Assembly (NCBI GenBank): GCA_963971285.1
Contig: OZ020246.1
Location: 25,208,494 to 25,272,493 of the forward strand
Direction of reading: 5' to 3'
DNA length: 64,000 nt
From: Astropecten irregularis
Lineage: Eukaryota > Echinodermata > Asteroidea > Paxillosida > Astropectinidae
The notes beneath the pieces are model-generated. The model saw only the letters and a list, made by a program, of their open reading frames with translations, had not been told where the DNA came from and searched no databases. Below are positions 37,471-50,700 of this stretch, one piece after another (position 1 is the stretch's first letter; each line of letters starts with the position of its first letter). The position numbers and the translations under genes were made by a program.

Positions 37471-37830
37471 AAGTAGTATCATACTTTGGTAAGAGACCAA
37501 AACAAAAATGTTCACAGATTTACGTATAATTTACAGGGTATGAAGATGGTGGTGGTAGAAACATCCCGTTAAAATGGTTCCGCCTGAAATGGTGTATTTA
37601 TCCAGAAATTAGTAAAACAACAACCGAAAATCTTTTTGATCTTTTAAAAGATCAAAAATAAAAGAGAAAAGACATGAGAAATACTGTGGCCGTTTTTCAC
37701 TTTTTTTCTCAAAAAGTGGGCACCGTATGGGACTGCAATTTTCACGGATGACTTTTACTGTATCTATCTCGGTATTTTTGCCCATGAATTTGTATTTCTT
37801 TGACATAAACCAAAGTATGATACTACCTTA
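37471..37830. mobile_element. Inverted-repeat element, family E
   Basis: Ends AAGTAGTATCATACTTTGGT and ACCAAAGTATGATACTACCTT. A copy lies at 30081-30308; fragments with the same internal GTTCAC(A/C)GATTTACGTATAA occur at 29090-29436 and a relative at 44268-44597. Confidence 0.66.
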
Positions 37831-38379
37831 AATGTGTTGACATGAATATAAATAGTCACATTTTTATACATTTCTTTGGAGCTGTGTACAAGGATACTCT
37901 AAGGTATGACTAATGCTCCTCCATTCATACTGTACGTACAACAAATTCGTTAACGGTCCGTTATTTATTTCTCATTAAAAGTAAACATTATTTGAAATAT
38001 AAGAATTTGCATCGTCTATTGATCTAAGCTTGGACATGTACAACGGTACGACTTCAGTGGTCGGTTTCAGATATGCTGCTTTAGCACAGACGTTTGTAGT
38101 AAGCAAACTTTATTGGTCTTTAGCAGCAAACTTGGGTTACCGGCCAAACTCTCACATAATGCACATTGTGTGTAAATTGGTTCCCACCTGACCTTCGTTT
38201 CGTTTTGTTATCCGCTTAGTCTTAACTATCACCTCAGTATTACCTTCCTACATTATGAGTCTTTGGGCGTTTAAAAAACGGAGGCTCAGGCTCCGTTTCA
38301 GGCTCCGGCTACATTCCATGAATCCATTCTAAAATAAGAGGTACCAAAATAGGACTTGAGAAGCTTACAGATCCTGGAG

Positions 38380-38679
38380 CAGGCGCGGTTCTACGGGGGG
38401 GCTAGGGGGGGCTGTAGCCCCCCAAAAACTTTGTCTAGCCCCCCCAAAAAAAATGCAAGTGAAAAAAAAATTCTTGAAAATACTGGATTTTTTCAGTTAC
38501 TAAGCGCCAATTACATAAAAAACGCGTTGTGTGGGCTATAATGTGCATGTTTTTCGACCCCTAAAAAGACATAGCAGAAGCGAGTGTTAAAAGAACCCAA
38601 AATATTGGGTCTTCTAGCCCCCCCAAAAAATAATGGCTCTTCTAGCCCCCCCAAAATTTTGACTCTAGAACCGCGCCTG
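38380..38679. mobile_element. hAT-like MITE, 300 bp, perfect 8-bp target duplication
   Basis: Terminal repeats CAGGCGCGGTTCTA and TAGAACCGCGCCTG are exact inverses. The flanks are a perfect 8-bp duplication TCCTGGAG (38372-38379, 38680-38687). The inside carries several TAGCCCCCCCAAAA copies. No coding capacity. The intact ends and duplication suggest a fairly recent insertion. Confidence 0.88.
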
Positions 38680-39589
38680 TCCTGGAGTCAATTTCACCAA
38701 ACTCATCCTAACTATCTTTGCATAGCCTGACAATCATTCAGAAGTTCTGATCATTATCGTACAACTGTTTCCTTCCGACGCCTTATTCCAAAAACCAACT
38801 ACATGTATAAAATAATCAGTGTGTCATTGAATCTATCATTTTTCCCTCAAACTTGACAAGACCCAGGAACAGAGCATGTGTTTATTGATAGGCAGCCGAG
38901 GCATTTTGTGTGGAAACATGTGCAGTGCTGTGAAACACTAAAAGTGACTGGAAAACAGTGCTGTTACTGTAGATTAGGCTACTGTGAGATTATGCCGCAA
39001 CTACAATAGGAAAACAATTAATCCACTGAGACGAAGCAAGACACTTGTTTATGGAGTGCTTAGGGTACTGGTCTAGTTGGTTGAACACCTGCACATGAAA
39101 GCAGCAAGCCAGAGGTCCAAATCCCACTCGTGTCACGCCCCAAATATCATTGAAAATTATTTCCATTGTCAGATTGACAAACCAATGATCAAACCAGCCA
39201 CATATTTGTAATACACCAAAGCAACACCAAAATTACACATTACACAAATCAGAGAAAAGAAAACCTTTCACAACAGAACGAGGCTTAAAACTAACAAGTG
39301 CATTTTGTGGTAAGTGGTTTTGCCAGCACACACACAATTCAAAAGCTACGGTACTTGTGTCCATCAGATCGACCATCCTCCAAAAATATATAATAAAGCT
39401 GGGGCACAGACTGTATATCTTAAGAGAAACTTACAAGTGACTTGCTGTTCCATAGGAACCAAAGTCAGACTGAAGCAGATTCGAAAGAGTCACAGCCACA
39501 ATTACATTAAAATAATTAACAGTGTACCAGTAATGTAAATCTTAATATCTACATTGTTGGATTTGAAACTTTGAATGGTGGAAGTAACG

Positions 39590-39720
39590 CAAGGAAGTAA
39601 GGTTTGTGGAGACACCACGTACAAACTCTTTTTTAGAAGTCTGGTTCTGAAAAGAACCGGAGAGAAGTTTCTCAACGTTATGGCCAGTGTACTCTTGCCG
39701 TTCTCATTCTCCTACACCGG
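39590..39720 (-). repeat. Diverged copy of the hammerhead/histone-stem-loop repeat
   Basis: Minus strand contains ACTGGCCATAACGTTGAGAAAC and then GGTTCTTTTCAGAACC (39643-39658), a histone-like hairpin with compensating base changes relative to the copy at 42033-42048. The catalytic-core part is degraded. It also shares GTGGTGTCTCC with sequence near 48228-48262. Confidence 0.5.
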
Positions 39721-41011
39721 CCGGAATGTCAAGATAACTTCTTACTGTTTTTTTAGAACCACCTTACATGGTGTCTCTGCAAACCTTACTTTTGTATCTA
39801 TACTGTTGCTAGTGAATCAATTGTTAATATACATTGTCATTACATCCATGCCATTACCAGAACACTCGAAAATGGCCACCAATTTTCTGGCCAAGAATAT
39901 TTTGATGCAGGCAAGCTCCCTGTACTTTGACCAGGGATGTGAGTGGCCAGAAAAAAAATCTGAAAACACACAGGAAAAAGCTGAAATTTAACAATTCCTA
40001 TACTTTTGTACAGACAGAGCAGGTGTACAAAAAAGCTGAAATCAGATTAAAATCTAAAGTCTCATATCCCTGTTTGACCTTTTTTTTTTTTTTTTTTGAA
40101 GGATAAAGGGTTGGCTTTGTACATAAGGAAGTGTTTGGGTCGTTTAATACATTCTGCGTGCATAGGTCATATTATGCCTGGGTTCAATGTTTATACATCC
40201 AATTAATTAATTAAATTGTACTTGTTGTTTTCACTATACAATAAATACAGGGAAAATTCCTTCCCCAGAAAATTTTCTTTTTATTTGTTGCTAGATATAG
40301 AAAATGGTAGAGTCGGTTTATTTTGGTACCAGACAGCATCATATGCGCACACACACTTCTGTGTCCGGTTGATTTGTAATGTAGCAAGCTACGCAAACAC
40401 ATGTGGGTTACATGTACACTGTACGTACGTGCATCATACATGTGTACTGCGCTGCCGTCCAAAATGGCGTCCTGGTTACAGCTGATCACGTGACTGCAGG
40501 CTTTCTATTGGAGTTTGTGAGACTGTGAGCACACACCAGGGAGTGACTGTACATGGTGGGCATACTAGGTTCATGCAGGGGGCTAGCTTGCTGGCCCTGT
40601 CCAAATTGACTGTTTTCATGGGCAGCAAGGATCATGTACAGCACTGCGGAGCAATCTTATTGGTATAGCCTAGGTGGAAAAGTTGGCCAAGTCAAAACCC
40701 TTTGCCAATAAGTCTGGCGGAATAACCCAATAAGCAAACGGGAGACTTTTGAGACGTTGGCGGCAGCAGACCGAAGTCTCTTTTTTGCTAGCTCCGAGCA
40801 AGCGTGCGTACAATTGTGAGCATGCGTGTGTTGTTGTGAGCGTGCCCTATCAAGTTGAAGACCCAGCTCCAAAATCTCCCATTAGGCTTGCCCTTCATCA
40901 ACGTAGATGAGCACTGCATACTCAGTGCTTGTTCAGTTCACATGAAAATCATGCGCTGGTTAAGGTGAGATTCGAACCCACGACCTCCTGCTTACTAGTG
41001 CAATGCCATAC

Positions 41012-41164
41012 CAGGGGCCGATTTCACTAACACTTTGCGATCATCGTAAAGCCCAAATCCATCGCTAAACAGAAAATCGATCGCTACTTTGCATAGCAAT
41101 TTTCCGTTTAGCGATGGATTTGGGCTTTACGATGATCGCAAAGCGTTAGTGAAATCGGCCCCAG
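41012..41164. mobile_element. 153-bp hairpin MITE, family A
   Basis: An almost perfect palindrome with arms of about 65 bp. It opens CAGGGGCCGATTTCAC and closes GTGAAATCGGCCCCAG, with AAGCCCAAATCCATCGCTAAAC inside each arm. GCCATAC flanks both ends (41005-41011, 41165-41171), consistent with a target duplication. The same element, the same length, occurs at 44676-44828. Confidence 0.82.
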
Positions 41165-41678
41165 GCCATACTAGGCGCCACCAGGCTAGCTATATCACAA
41201 TTGGGACCTCACTCAACAATCACTGAGTATGCAGTGCTCATTTATGTCTGTGAAGGGCAAGCCCAATTTGCACATTTCTATCTCCCGACGAAAAACCATT
41301 CATATTCAGAAATTACCCAAATTCACAAATTTGCCAGCAGGAGAAATTGATAAAATGGTTTGGAAGCTAGCTCGACCAGCTCAGCAGGTGATTCAACCAG
41401 GAAAGCAAGCAACAGTGCTTGTACTGCCCTAACGCCAGTGAGGCAATGTGTTATATCTATGCACAGCTGACCATGCAAGACTATGAGAAATAAACAAAAC
41501 ATGAACAAATCGCACGCTCCAAGCTCCGAAATAATGACACTGTGACCTGCTAACGAAGCACAACTTCATAGCATCATCGAAGCCTTCCATTAAAATACCC
41601 ACCCCTTATATTGAACACCGCATCTACCAAATATTACACGTTAATCCAATTTTTAACAATATCAAGTCTTTGAACAGA

Positions 41679-41684
41679 TTTAAT
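41679..41684 (-). terminator. Possible variant poly(A) signal for DNAJA2
   Basis: ATTAAA on the minus strand, 50 bp past the DNAJA2 stop. This would give a very short 3' UTR; a more distal signal may be used instead. Confidence 0.25.
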
Positions 41685-41733
41685 CACCTAAACGGCCAGA
41701 CTGTCCCGCATCGTCGAAGTCTGGTACCCCACC

Positions 41734-44700
41734 TCATTGATGGGCACATTGCACGGATGGGCCACCGCCACCATGCTCGTCGTCATCATCATCTTCGTGG
41801 TAGGCCTCGCCGCGGTGGTTGTGGGCGTTGGAGTGGTGGGGTTCGAACTCTACCAGGTCCACATCCTCGGCGTCTTCGCCCGGTGGGTCGTACTTGGGTC
41901 TGCGGGGTAGAAGTTTCTCCAGTTTCTACAGTAACAAAAAATAAATTAAGAATATCAAAATGAGTACGAAGCACAAGTATTAATAGGTTTTTGCCGTTAA
42001 CACTGCATTTATCTCTTTAGAGAGTGTGGGGTGGCTCTGAAAAGAGCCGAATTACTCGACGTTCTGGCCAGTATGCTCTGACCATCTTCAGGAGAAATTA
42101 TGAAGTCATTTAAAGCTTTTCAACACTATTACAGCTGTTGGTAAACACAAGGTGACCTCCTGATATCCTGGCTGGATAACCTCATGCCAGGTTCATTTTG
42201 CAGTACAGTGTAACGCCACTATAACGAACATGGTGGGATACACAAATATTGTCCGATAAAGGTAAGGTAAGAAAGCGTTCGATTAGCCCGGTTGTGGTGG
42301 CTGATACGGGTTACGTGACCCGTATTGACCGAGGGAAGCTACTCGAACGCACCTTTAGTGAAAGCTTAAGCAGTCACGTGAGGGCGCTACAACATAATAG
42401 CCACCCAACCCCCGGTGACCTATCATTTCTGTCCTCACCTTGAGCTGTTCTGGAGACGCAAAGTTATTCTCTGGAAATTTGACGTTGAATTTGACGATAA
42501 GACTTCCCTTGGAGAACGGATCTCTGTGGATGGGCATACCCTCTCTCTCAACCACACGTTTACAACCTGCGAACACAAACAGGAAAGAGTCAAGGGCTTA
42601 TTCAGTCTCAGACGTCAGGGGTGCATATTTAAGACTGTGACTAGGTAAGGGTTTCATTCTTTGGACCAGAATGTTCATCAGTCATTAGACCAGATTGGCA
42701 CAGGTTCAGGAATGTGTTTCTGGTCACGCTAGTCGGAAGAAACCCCAGAATGGCAAAACTATTTCACAGAGAATGATTTGAGGCTTTGCATGGTGACAAT
42801 TGGTATGTCAATCGGTTTGCAGAAACACGATGTAAAAATTGTTTGTACTTTTGCACTTCTATTTCATCCGCACTTCTATTTCGTTGGCACTTCTCGTAAG
42901 GTCTCAACGTTTTGACTAGCCTGCTCTAGTCATCATCAGGAGTCTTTTGAGTCTTCATTATTACACGGTGTTTCCGCAAACCGATTCACATACTATTTTA
43001 CAGAGCTTGAAACAACCAGTTGACCGCTTGATCAAGTCCAGTGATTCGAGGGATTTCAGGGATGATGCTCAACATTAAGTAAATTATGCTAGCAACAAGC
43101 ACTGGACGGTCTGTATGCATTTTTCCTGCACTGACTATAAGCACAACTATCAAGTAGAAATCAAAGAGTAAGCATAAAACGGGCTGTTAAGCAATTTCTA
43201 TTAAGCCCCTAGTAGTTTAGGGTCAACAGGCATGGTCATCTTGGACTTTGTTGCCTACCAGGTTGAATGATGTTCCCAGGGGGACATTTGATTAGCAACT
43301 GACGATCGTCTAGATGCTTCATGGTCATCTGGAAACCACAGAGGGCCTCCGTGATGGTCACGTCTTTCTCCATGTAGAGATCGTGGCCGATCCGCTTGAA
43401 GGTATCGTGGTCCTTCTCCACTAGGACGATGATGACGTCACCCGATTCAATCCCGGGCTGTTTCAGAAGACAAGATATGATACGATGTTAATACACACAG
43501 TAAACATTTGTGTTTTATTTGCATCGACGAGATAATTAAACAAACTTTGACTGTTTCTCTTGACAAATTAACCACCAGGGGCAATTTTGTGAATCCATTC
43601 TAAAATAAAACGGGTATTAAAAATAGAGGCTTTAGCAGTGGTTTGGAAGTGGATTCTTGGTTTGAAAAGGAAAACAGAGCTTCAGCTTCAATGAAAAACC
43701 ACAACCTATATTTTTAGCCTGAGCCTGAGTTTCGTAAACCCCCATAGTAGTGCCCCTTTCCCAAGGGGAAAAGTTGCCTTGCTCCTATCAGTAAAAAATC
43801 CTGTCTAGAACCGGATGATAAAATTTGCTTTGTCTGACGTTTTCAACAAAAGTTATTGCCAAGAAGACTACTGGGTGATTAACCAGCCAAAACAGACCCG
43901 TTGATCTCCGATGACAGACACCTGTCACAATTAACACCTGTCCACTAACCTGTTGATCTCCCTCCCTGTGGAATGTGATCTTCTGGCCCTCCCTCATGCC
44001 TTTGTCGATGTGCACCTCCAGAATCTTCGATTCTTTACTAACTTTGCATCCGTTGCACTTCTTACACCGGTCCCTGTCGTTTATACGTTCCCCTAAACAA
44101 AAATAATGACAGTTAAATAATGTAGTTGAAGTGGATTCTGACAAAATATGGAGTATCTCGAGCCTGAATTTAAGACGCTGCAGTTTTTCTTCTAACAGTC
44201 TAAAGATGGCCAGAGCCAACTGGCCAGAATGTTGCCATGTGATCTAATATTCCTTCCAGAGCCTTCAAGGTATAATACATGATTGGTAAAGGTCACAGGA
44301 CAGCACTCACACTTTGTCTGATCCAGCATGTACATGAAATAAAAACCGTGTGAAAATTTGAGCTTAATCGGACATCTGAGTCACAAGAAACATAAAGAAT
44401 GGTTTTGATGTTACCCCGAGATCAAAACTGCTTTTGGTCTTTGTCTGACTAATTTCTCGATAAATACACCATTTTAGGCAGAAATATTTGAACAGTATGT
44501 TTCTACCAGCACCATCTTTATGTGCCCTGAAAGTTATGAGTAAATCTGTGAACATTTCTGTTTGGGTATGTTAACCAATCCTGTCCTGTACCTTTAATTG
44601 CTAAGCAAAGTTTGATATCACAATACAAATCACTATGATGATACTGACAACTCATCTTAACATAAATCTTAGCCCCAGGGGCCGATTTCACTAACGTTTT

Positions 44701-47700
44701 GCGACCATCGTAAAGCCCAAATCCATCGCTAAACGGAGAATCGATCGCTACTGTGCGTAGCAATTTTCCGTTTAGCGAAGAATTTGGGCTTTACGATGAT
44801 CGCAAAACGTTAGTGAAATCGGCCCCAGGTCCTCCAACAGACCTCAGTTCAAACCAGGCAACCTCCTCTTCAGAGGAGGCAAGCATGCTATAACATGAAT
44901 GGAATTAATCAGTGCTTAGCCATAGTTCTTACCTTCCCCCCTGCAGTCCGGACACGTGGACTGCATCTGTTGCACCATGCCCGGTCCAATCTGACGTATC
45001 GTAACCTTGATGCCCCGCCCGTGACAGGTGTGGCAAGGCTGCATTGCACCTTGCTTACCACCAAGTCTGAGGAACAGGAAAAAAAAAGATTATTAAGTGG
45101 CATCGTGGAACACTTAAAATATCTTAAAACATTTCAAACTGGCGGATGGTGAGGTAGGTCATCACCTGGGCCTAAATTCTGCTTAGTGCTTACCACAGAA
45201 TTTGGCGTTTATGATACTCATTCTAATCTAGGCTTACTGGGTTAGCGTCAAATTTCTACGCTAGTTGAGTACATAAGAAATCCTTAGTTCCTCAATTTAC
45301 ACCAGCAGTAAAAATATTACACACGTCTCACACATCTATTGTAAAACAGCACAAATACAATAACAACGTACAATAAAGATCGTTATGTACAAACTGACAC
45401 TGAAAGCTGACACTGAAGTTTGATCATTCAAAATAGAATCAAGTTGTTATCATCATTCATCAGATATAACAAAGACTCACCCTTTACAAGCAGCACAGAT
45501 GATGTTCTTGCTTAACTGCAATTTGGAGGTTTTACCGTTGTAAAGATCCTCAAGGGAAACACTGCAAATGAAAAAACATAATCCGGCTTGATTAAGCAAC
45601 AGCAATATTGTGTGAAGTCCTATAGACCGATCCGATGGCACGATATACTGTCCGCCATTACTGCAGTGTCCCCACCTGCCTTTTGTCCGGCAACAAAAGA
45701 ATTCACGCTCCCCTGATTAGAGGACGTACGCCCTGCAGTATGGAGTGCAGCGGATGTAAACTCTTTTGATGCTGGACAAAATACTGGCGGGGACACTGCA
45801 GTAATGGTGGTTGTTTCCTACTTCCATGGTCGCGCAGTCGGATCGGTGTATTGGGTGTGGTTGAAACTCGTTAAGAAGAGGGACAAATAGAAAGCTGAAC
45901 TGACTTTGAAGTTTTGACATCCATATTGTTACTCCATTAGCCATGACTACATGCAGACTGCAATGGACCCTTCCGGCCCGTCAATCAAGCTGTGCGCATT
46001 GACCAATTTGAGGACGCCTTTTAACCAGGTGACCACAAAAGCCTCGGTCAAACTCGGAAACATGCTGTATGTAAAACACACACATGGGCAGGGCTTCAGA
46101 GCAAAGCCGGAACGGTCCATTGGCCAATTACCACATTCCACCATTAAGATTAGTGAATTATTTTTGATACTGATTGAATATCTCTAACACTCACCCCAGA
46201 CGATGTACAGTGTCTTCCCCTTTCATCTTCCTGGGTCGGCGACCTCCTCCTCCAAAACCGCCGCCAAACAGACCGCCACCGAAGAAATGGGAGAAGATAT
46301 CATCAAATCCTGGGAAGAGGGAAACAAACATTCATATTTAATAATAAAATAATCACAAGGGAAACTGACTGAATTTGAAGTCATTGAAAAGTGAACAGAA
46401 AGATTTACTCGAGCATATTCAAACTAGCGATCTTCGGAATACCGTGCCAGCAATCTACAAATTGAGCTTTCCAGCCCTATGTTGGTGGTGTCCCTAGTAG
46501 TCAGTTATCTTTTTACATATGGCAGTCAGAAGCCATGAAACCAAGCACATACCATCAAATTTTCTTTGCTCACTTATAAATTCACATTTAATGATCTGAT
46601 TGCTGCATTTCAATAAAACCTTGTTTTGTCATTTATATTTAAGCCAGTAGACAATCACAGAATTCGTAATGCGCTATTGTCTGTGCCATGTGGCACATAA
46701 GAGACATGGATCTAGTAAGGTGGGGCATATGCCCTACAGGCCCACCGGAGCTTGAATGACAAAACCAAAGTCCAGTGTCTTGTGTCCAGGGGCCAATTTC
46801 ACGGAGCTGCTAAGCACAAAGATTTGCTTAGCACAAAAGTGTCTTGAACAATAAAACAAACCACCATTAGAAATTCCATTTGATATTCACGGCCAGCGAA
46901 CAACAGCCAAAGAACTATCACAAGTGATACACAACATATGGACATTTGGTTGTTAATCCTGTCTTTATTAAGACAGAAAAAAAAAATTCATGGTTAGCAA
47001 ATTTTTGTGCTAAGCAGGGCCGTGAAATTGTCCTAAGTCTTGTGTCCAGTCCAGAAGGGAGACTAGAAAAGTAAAGAGACTAGACGTGTTACATATCGCA
47101 AATCGAGTTGCGACGTGTCGCGGAGCTTTATGAAATCGGCCCCTGAAGATTGAGGACCATAAGTATAGAATTCTGCAGTAAGAAGAGCCATACAAATGAT
47201 GACAGGGCCCAGGGTTCAGGTTCTGCTGGGAAAGACAATCTGCTGGGCAGAAGCTTTGTCCTCCTTTACAGGCGATCCTTCTTTGTATACTTACCGCCAC
47301 CTTCGCCAGCACCTTCCTTCAAGCCGTCTAGACCATACCGGTCATATGTATCCCTCTTGTCAGGGTTACTGAGTACCTCGTAGGCGAAACCGATTTCTTT
47401 GAACTGCAAAATAATGATGAGGAAACAATATGGACTAAAGTTGAATCTAGAATCCAGATGGGAGTCACAGCTTCATTTTGAACATCCTAGTTGCTGTTAT
47501 GGTCCCCCTGCAATTAACCGGTTGCAGTGCGGATAAAGAACCAGATGGAAAACCGTCCCGTAATAATAATAATAATTTGGGAGGCTGCGACTTCAACGTG
47601 ATCGAGTAGCAGGCTTTCATGGGCGCCCTTGGCTGCCAGCCACATCAACCCATATATGATCACGGAGTACAGCCTGAGATCGAAAGTGTTTGATTTTTGT

Positions 47701-50700
47701 GGAGGGAGGAAAACCGGATCACCTGGAGAAAAACCCTCGTAGCATAGGAGAGAACCAACGCACAACTCTACTCACATATGACCCAGGCAGGATTCGAACC
47801 CGGGACACATTGGTGAGAGGCGAGTGCCTAACGCACTTGACAACCATGCCACCCTCATGCAAGGGTCGAAGCAAGTCTGCTAATTCCAACTACAGCATGC
47901 CAAGTGCACATTGTGCAGGCATTGTGCAATCGAGATAGTCCGCCGTTTTGTGAGCTCTGTCACTGTGTACATCTTGCGCTGAAGTTACCCCCAAAGTTTA
48001 TCAGTCATGTGAAATGTCATCTCTCAAAAAGTAACGGACAGTTTGACATTGTTGGCAAAGTTGCGTCTTTAGGCTACTGAATAATTACCTTGTCTCCTGC
48101 ATTTGGGTTCTTGTCTGGATGATATTCTTTGGCCAATTTGCGGTAAGCCTGTAACATAGGGAGGAAATGAACACAGGTGAATAAGATTTGACCTTTTGCA
48201 TGGAATGGAGACTAGAACTGAGTAAGATTTGCGGAGATACACCCTGTAGAACTCTTTCTTATTTAACGGTTCATTAAATCAATTAAGCCTAACATTAATG
48301 AGTTAATTAAATCAATGTTTCTTTCATATTAAAATGAATCAAGCAGGAAGCGTTCAATTTTCTGGTAGTTGTTGGGTAAGGTTTAGGGAAAGAATTCCAC
48401 TGACGACCATCACTTTACTTGGGCACAAACCCCATGGAACCGACAAACCGTTTTGAAAAAAATGTATCATTCAGTGTTCTCCAACGTGTAGAACGGACGT
48501 GGCGCACCGCCACGCTTTCTGCGGCAGCCGCCATTTTCCGCCACGCTTAAAAATCGCCGCCACGCTTAAAATCATCCCGCCACGTTTACATTTTTTACTG
48601 TACAGTAAATAATTACTACAGAAATAATCTGGAAACAATGAAAATCACTTTATTTTCGATTCTAACCTTCGAAACTTTCCAATGATTTCGCACGAACTGT
48701 CAAATTTGCGACGCGAGGCAACTCGAATTGACATACATTAAACGGATACTAAAAAGAACAGCGAGTCGACCGGCCCTGCAATGTACACGTGCACTGCAAG
48801 AGACCTACTTTTGCTGCATACGGTCTGCGCACGTGGTCACAAATCTGGTTACGTTTACGCGATCGCGATCGCGAAACTTCGACGAAATTCTTCCGAAAAA
48901 TCGGCATTTTGAATGAGCTTGCTTTATTCCAACTACATTTTCGATGATTTATCGTACATTCACATGAAATAAGAAGTCATTTTTTGGAAATTATGAGGAA
49001 CAAATGTCTACAAAAAGTTGAGTTTGCGATTGCAACTGTGACACTAATCTTGCCACAACGGGATTTTACCTTACAGTGATGTGCCGTGTGATGGCCGTGG
49101 GACTAATGCTTCGTGCGACCGGTCAACAGTCCGCTCGGTCACGCAACCAACGTTAAGAAACTTTTAATGTTCACCTGTTATTGAATGATTTTCGCTCTTA
49201 GCTAAGATTTTTCTTATAACTTGTCATCTGTCATCACGTTTCGTTAAGAATGAATGTAATTTTCTCTTGATTTCTCTGTGAATTTTAGAATATAATGTCT
49301 ACCTAGGCCCATAAAATATGGTATCGAAAATTAAAAACTGGTCTACCCATGTAATTTTTTTAAGCTGAGGTCACTTTTAAGTTTTATTCCAATGTTTTTG
49401 GAATTTTGAGGTTCAATTATTTTTGCTCGACCATTAGACATATTTTCTTCGGTTTTAAACTGATTTTTAAAATTATTATTCGAATGTGGGACCAACCAAG
49501 TCTCTTGTCTAATTTTGGACGTGAATAAAATTAGATATGTTTGTTAAAATTGTTAATAGGGTAAACCTTATAAATTAATAAACCTAAAACAAAACGCTTG
49601 GTCTTAACACATTTTAGCTACCTAGATCAATAACTGAAAATTTAATAATTTTGTGCTTAATAAATGGAAGTCTTATACAAATCTTGACAACTTTTGCACA
49701 CAAAAAAATTAGGGTAAAGTGGACAGAAATTGCCTAAGAATGCATCACAGAGCATCTTGAATCCAAATTTTCACAGGGCCCTTAAGCGGGCCCATGACCC
49801 CACGCCGTTTATGCTTCGCGCTACGCGCTCAGCACCACTCTTTAATTTTCAAAGTTGGAGAACACTGATCATTCTCAAAAAATATTATAACTCGCTTTTC
49901 ATGCTACCCCGGTGTTACACAGCTGAGAATGAAGTTCATCATGACTTGTATCCTGCAAGTTATCTCTTACTCTTAGAGAATATAGGCCCCTAAACTTGTT
50001 TTTGTAATGGTCATCAGTAGAACTCTTTGCCCTTTTTACTCCGCATAACTTCCCCCCCCCCCCCCAAAAAAAAAAAAAATCAAAATCAAAATTAAAAAGC
50101 CCTGTCATGGCGATCTTTCCACAAATCTGCAAATTGAACCTTTCTAATATTGAAGAGAACACCACCACCAAAAAAGGTGAGACTGAGTTACTTTACAAAA
50201 AGTGGTTTTTATTTCGGCGATTGTGGGTTAACGGGATCCCAAAACACATTGATTTTTTTGGCTCTGAACTAACTTCTACTCCTCAAAAATTATACTTTTG
50301 ACTTTCATCAAATGTTCCTGGGTCCTTAAAAGCCTACATTGAAGAAATTTGTTAAACATTTCAGGGTTAAAATTCAATTTTCTTACGCGCTTCTTGTAAA
50401 CTTTAAAACAGACCGTCTGATCGCGTGAGGCCATTTTGTCTGGTCTGGTTAGTCTAGTGCCCAGACCCAACAGACCAAGAGTCCTCAAAATGTCTGAGTG
50501 GAAACCAGACTATTCTCGTCTGCGGCCGTCCGTGCCGCGGTGAAATGTTACAATCTTGGTTACCGTTTTTACCCCATAATTTCCCTCAAAAATCAAAGCC
50601 CTGCCCTCTTTCCAAAAATTTAAGCTTGGTAATATAGAGGAGGAGACCAACAAAGTATATGTAGGTAAGTTACTTTTCAAATAGTAGTTTCCTTTCCTTT

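Larger units (their letters stand above)
36231..41678. other. Spacer between DNAJA2 3' end and TRPC4AP 5' end
   Basis: No gene recognised. Contents: SINE tail fragment (36478-36535), a fold-back family fragment (36900-37020), an inverted element (37471-37830), a hAT-like element (38380-38679), a degenerate hammerhead/histone-stem-loop repeat (39590-39720), a tRNA-like repeat on the plus strand (39055-39125) and a perfect-type hairpin element (41012-41164). TRPC4AP's promoter should lie in the first few hundred bases, but no core promoter motif stands out. Confidence 0.5.

Noticed and set aside
39575..39991. Plus-strand open frame, 138 codons
   Set aside because: It runs over the antisense of a hammerhead/histone-stem-loop repeat copy and has no domain.
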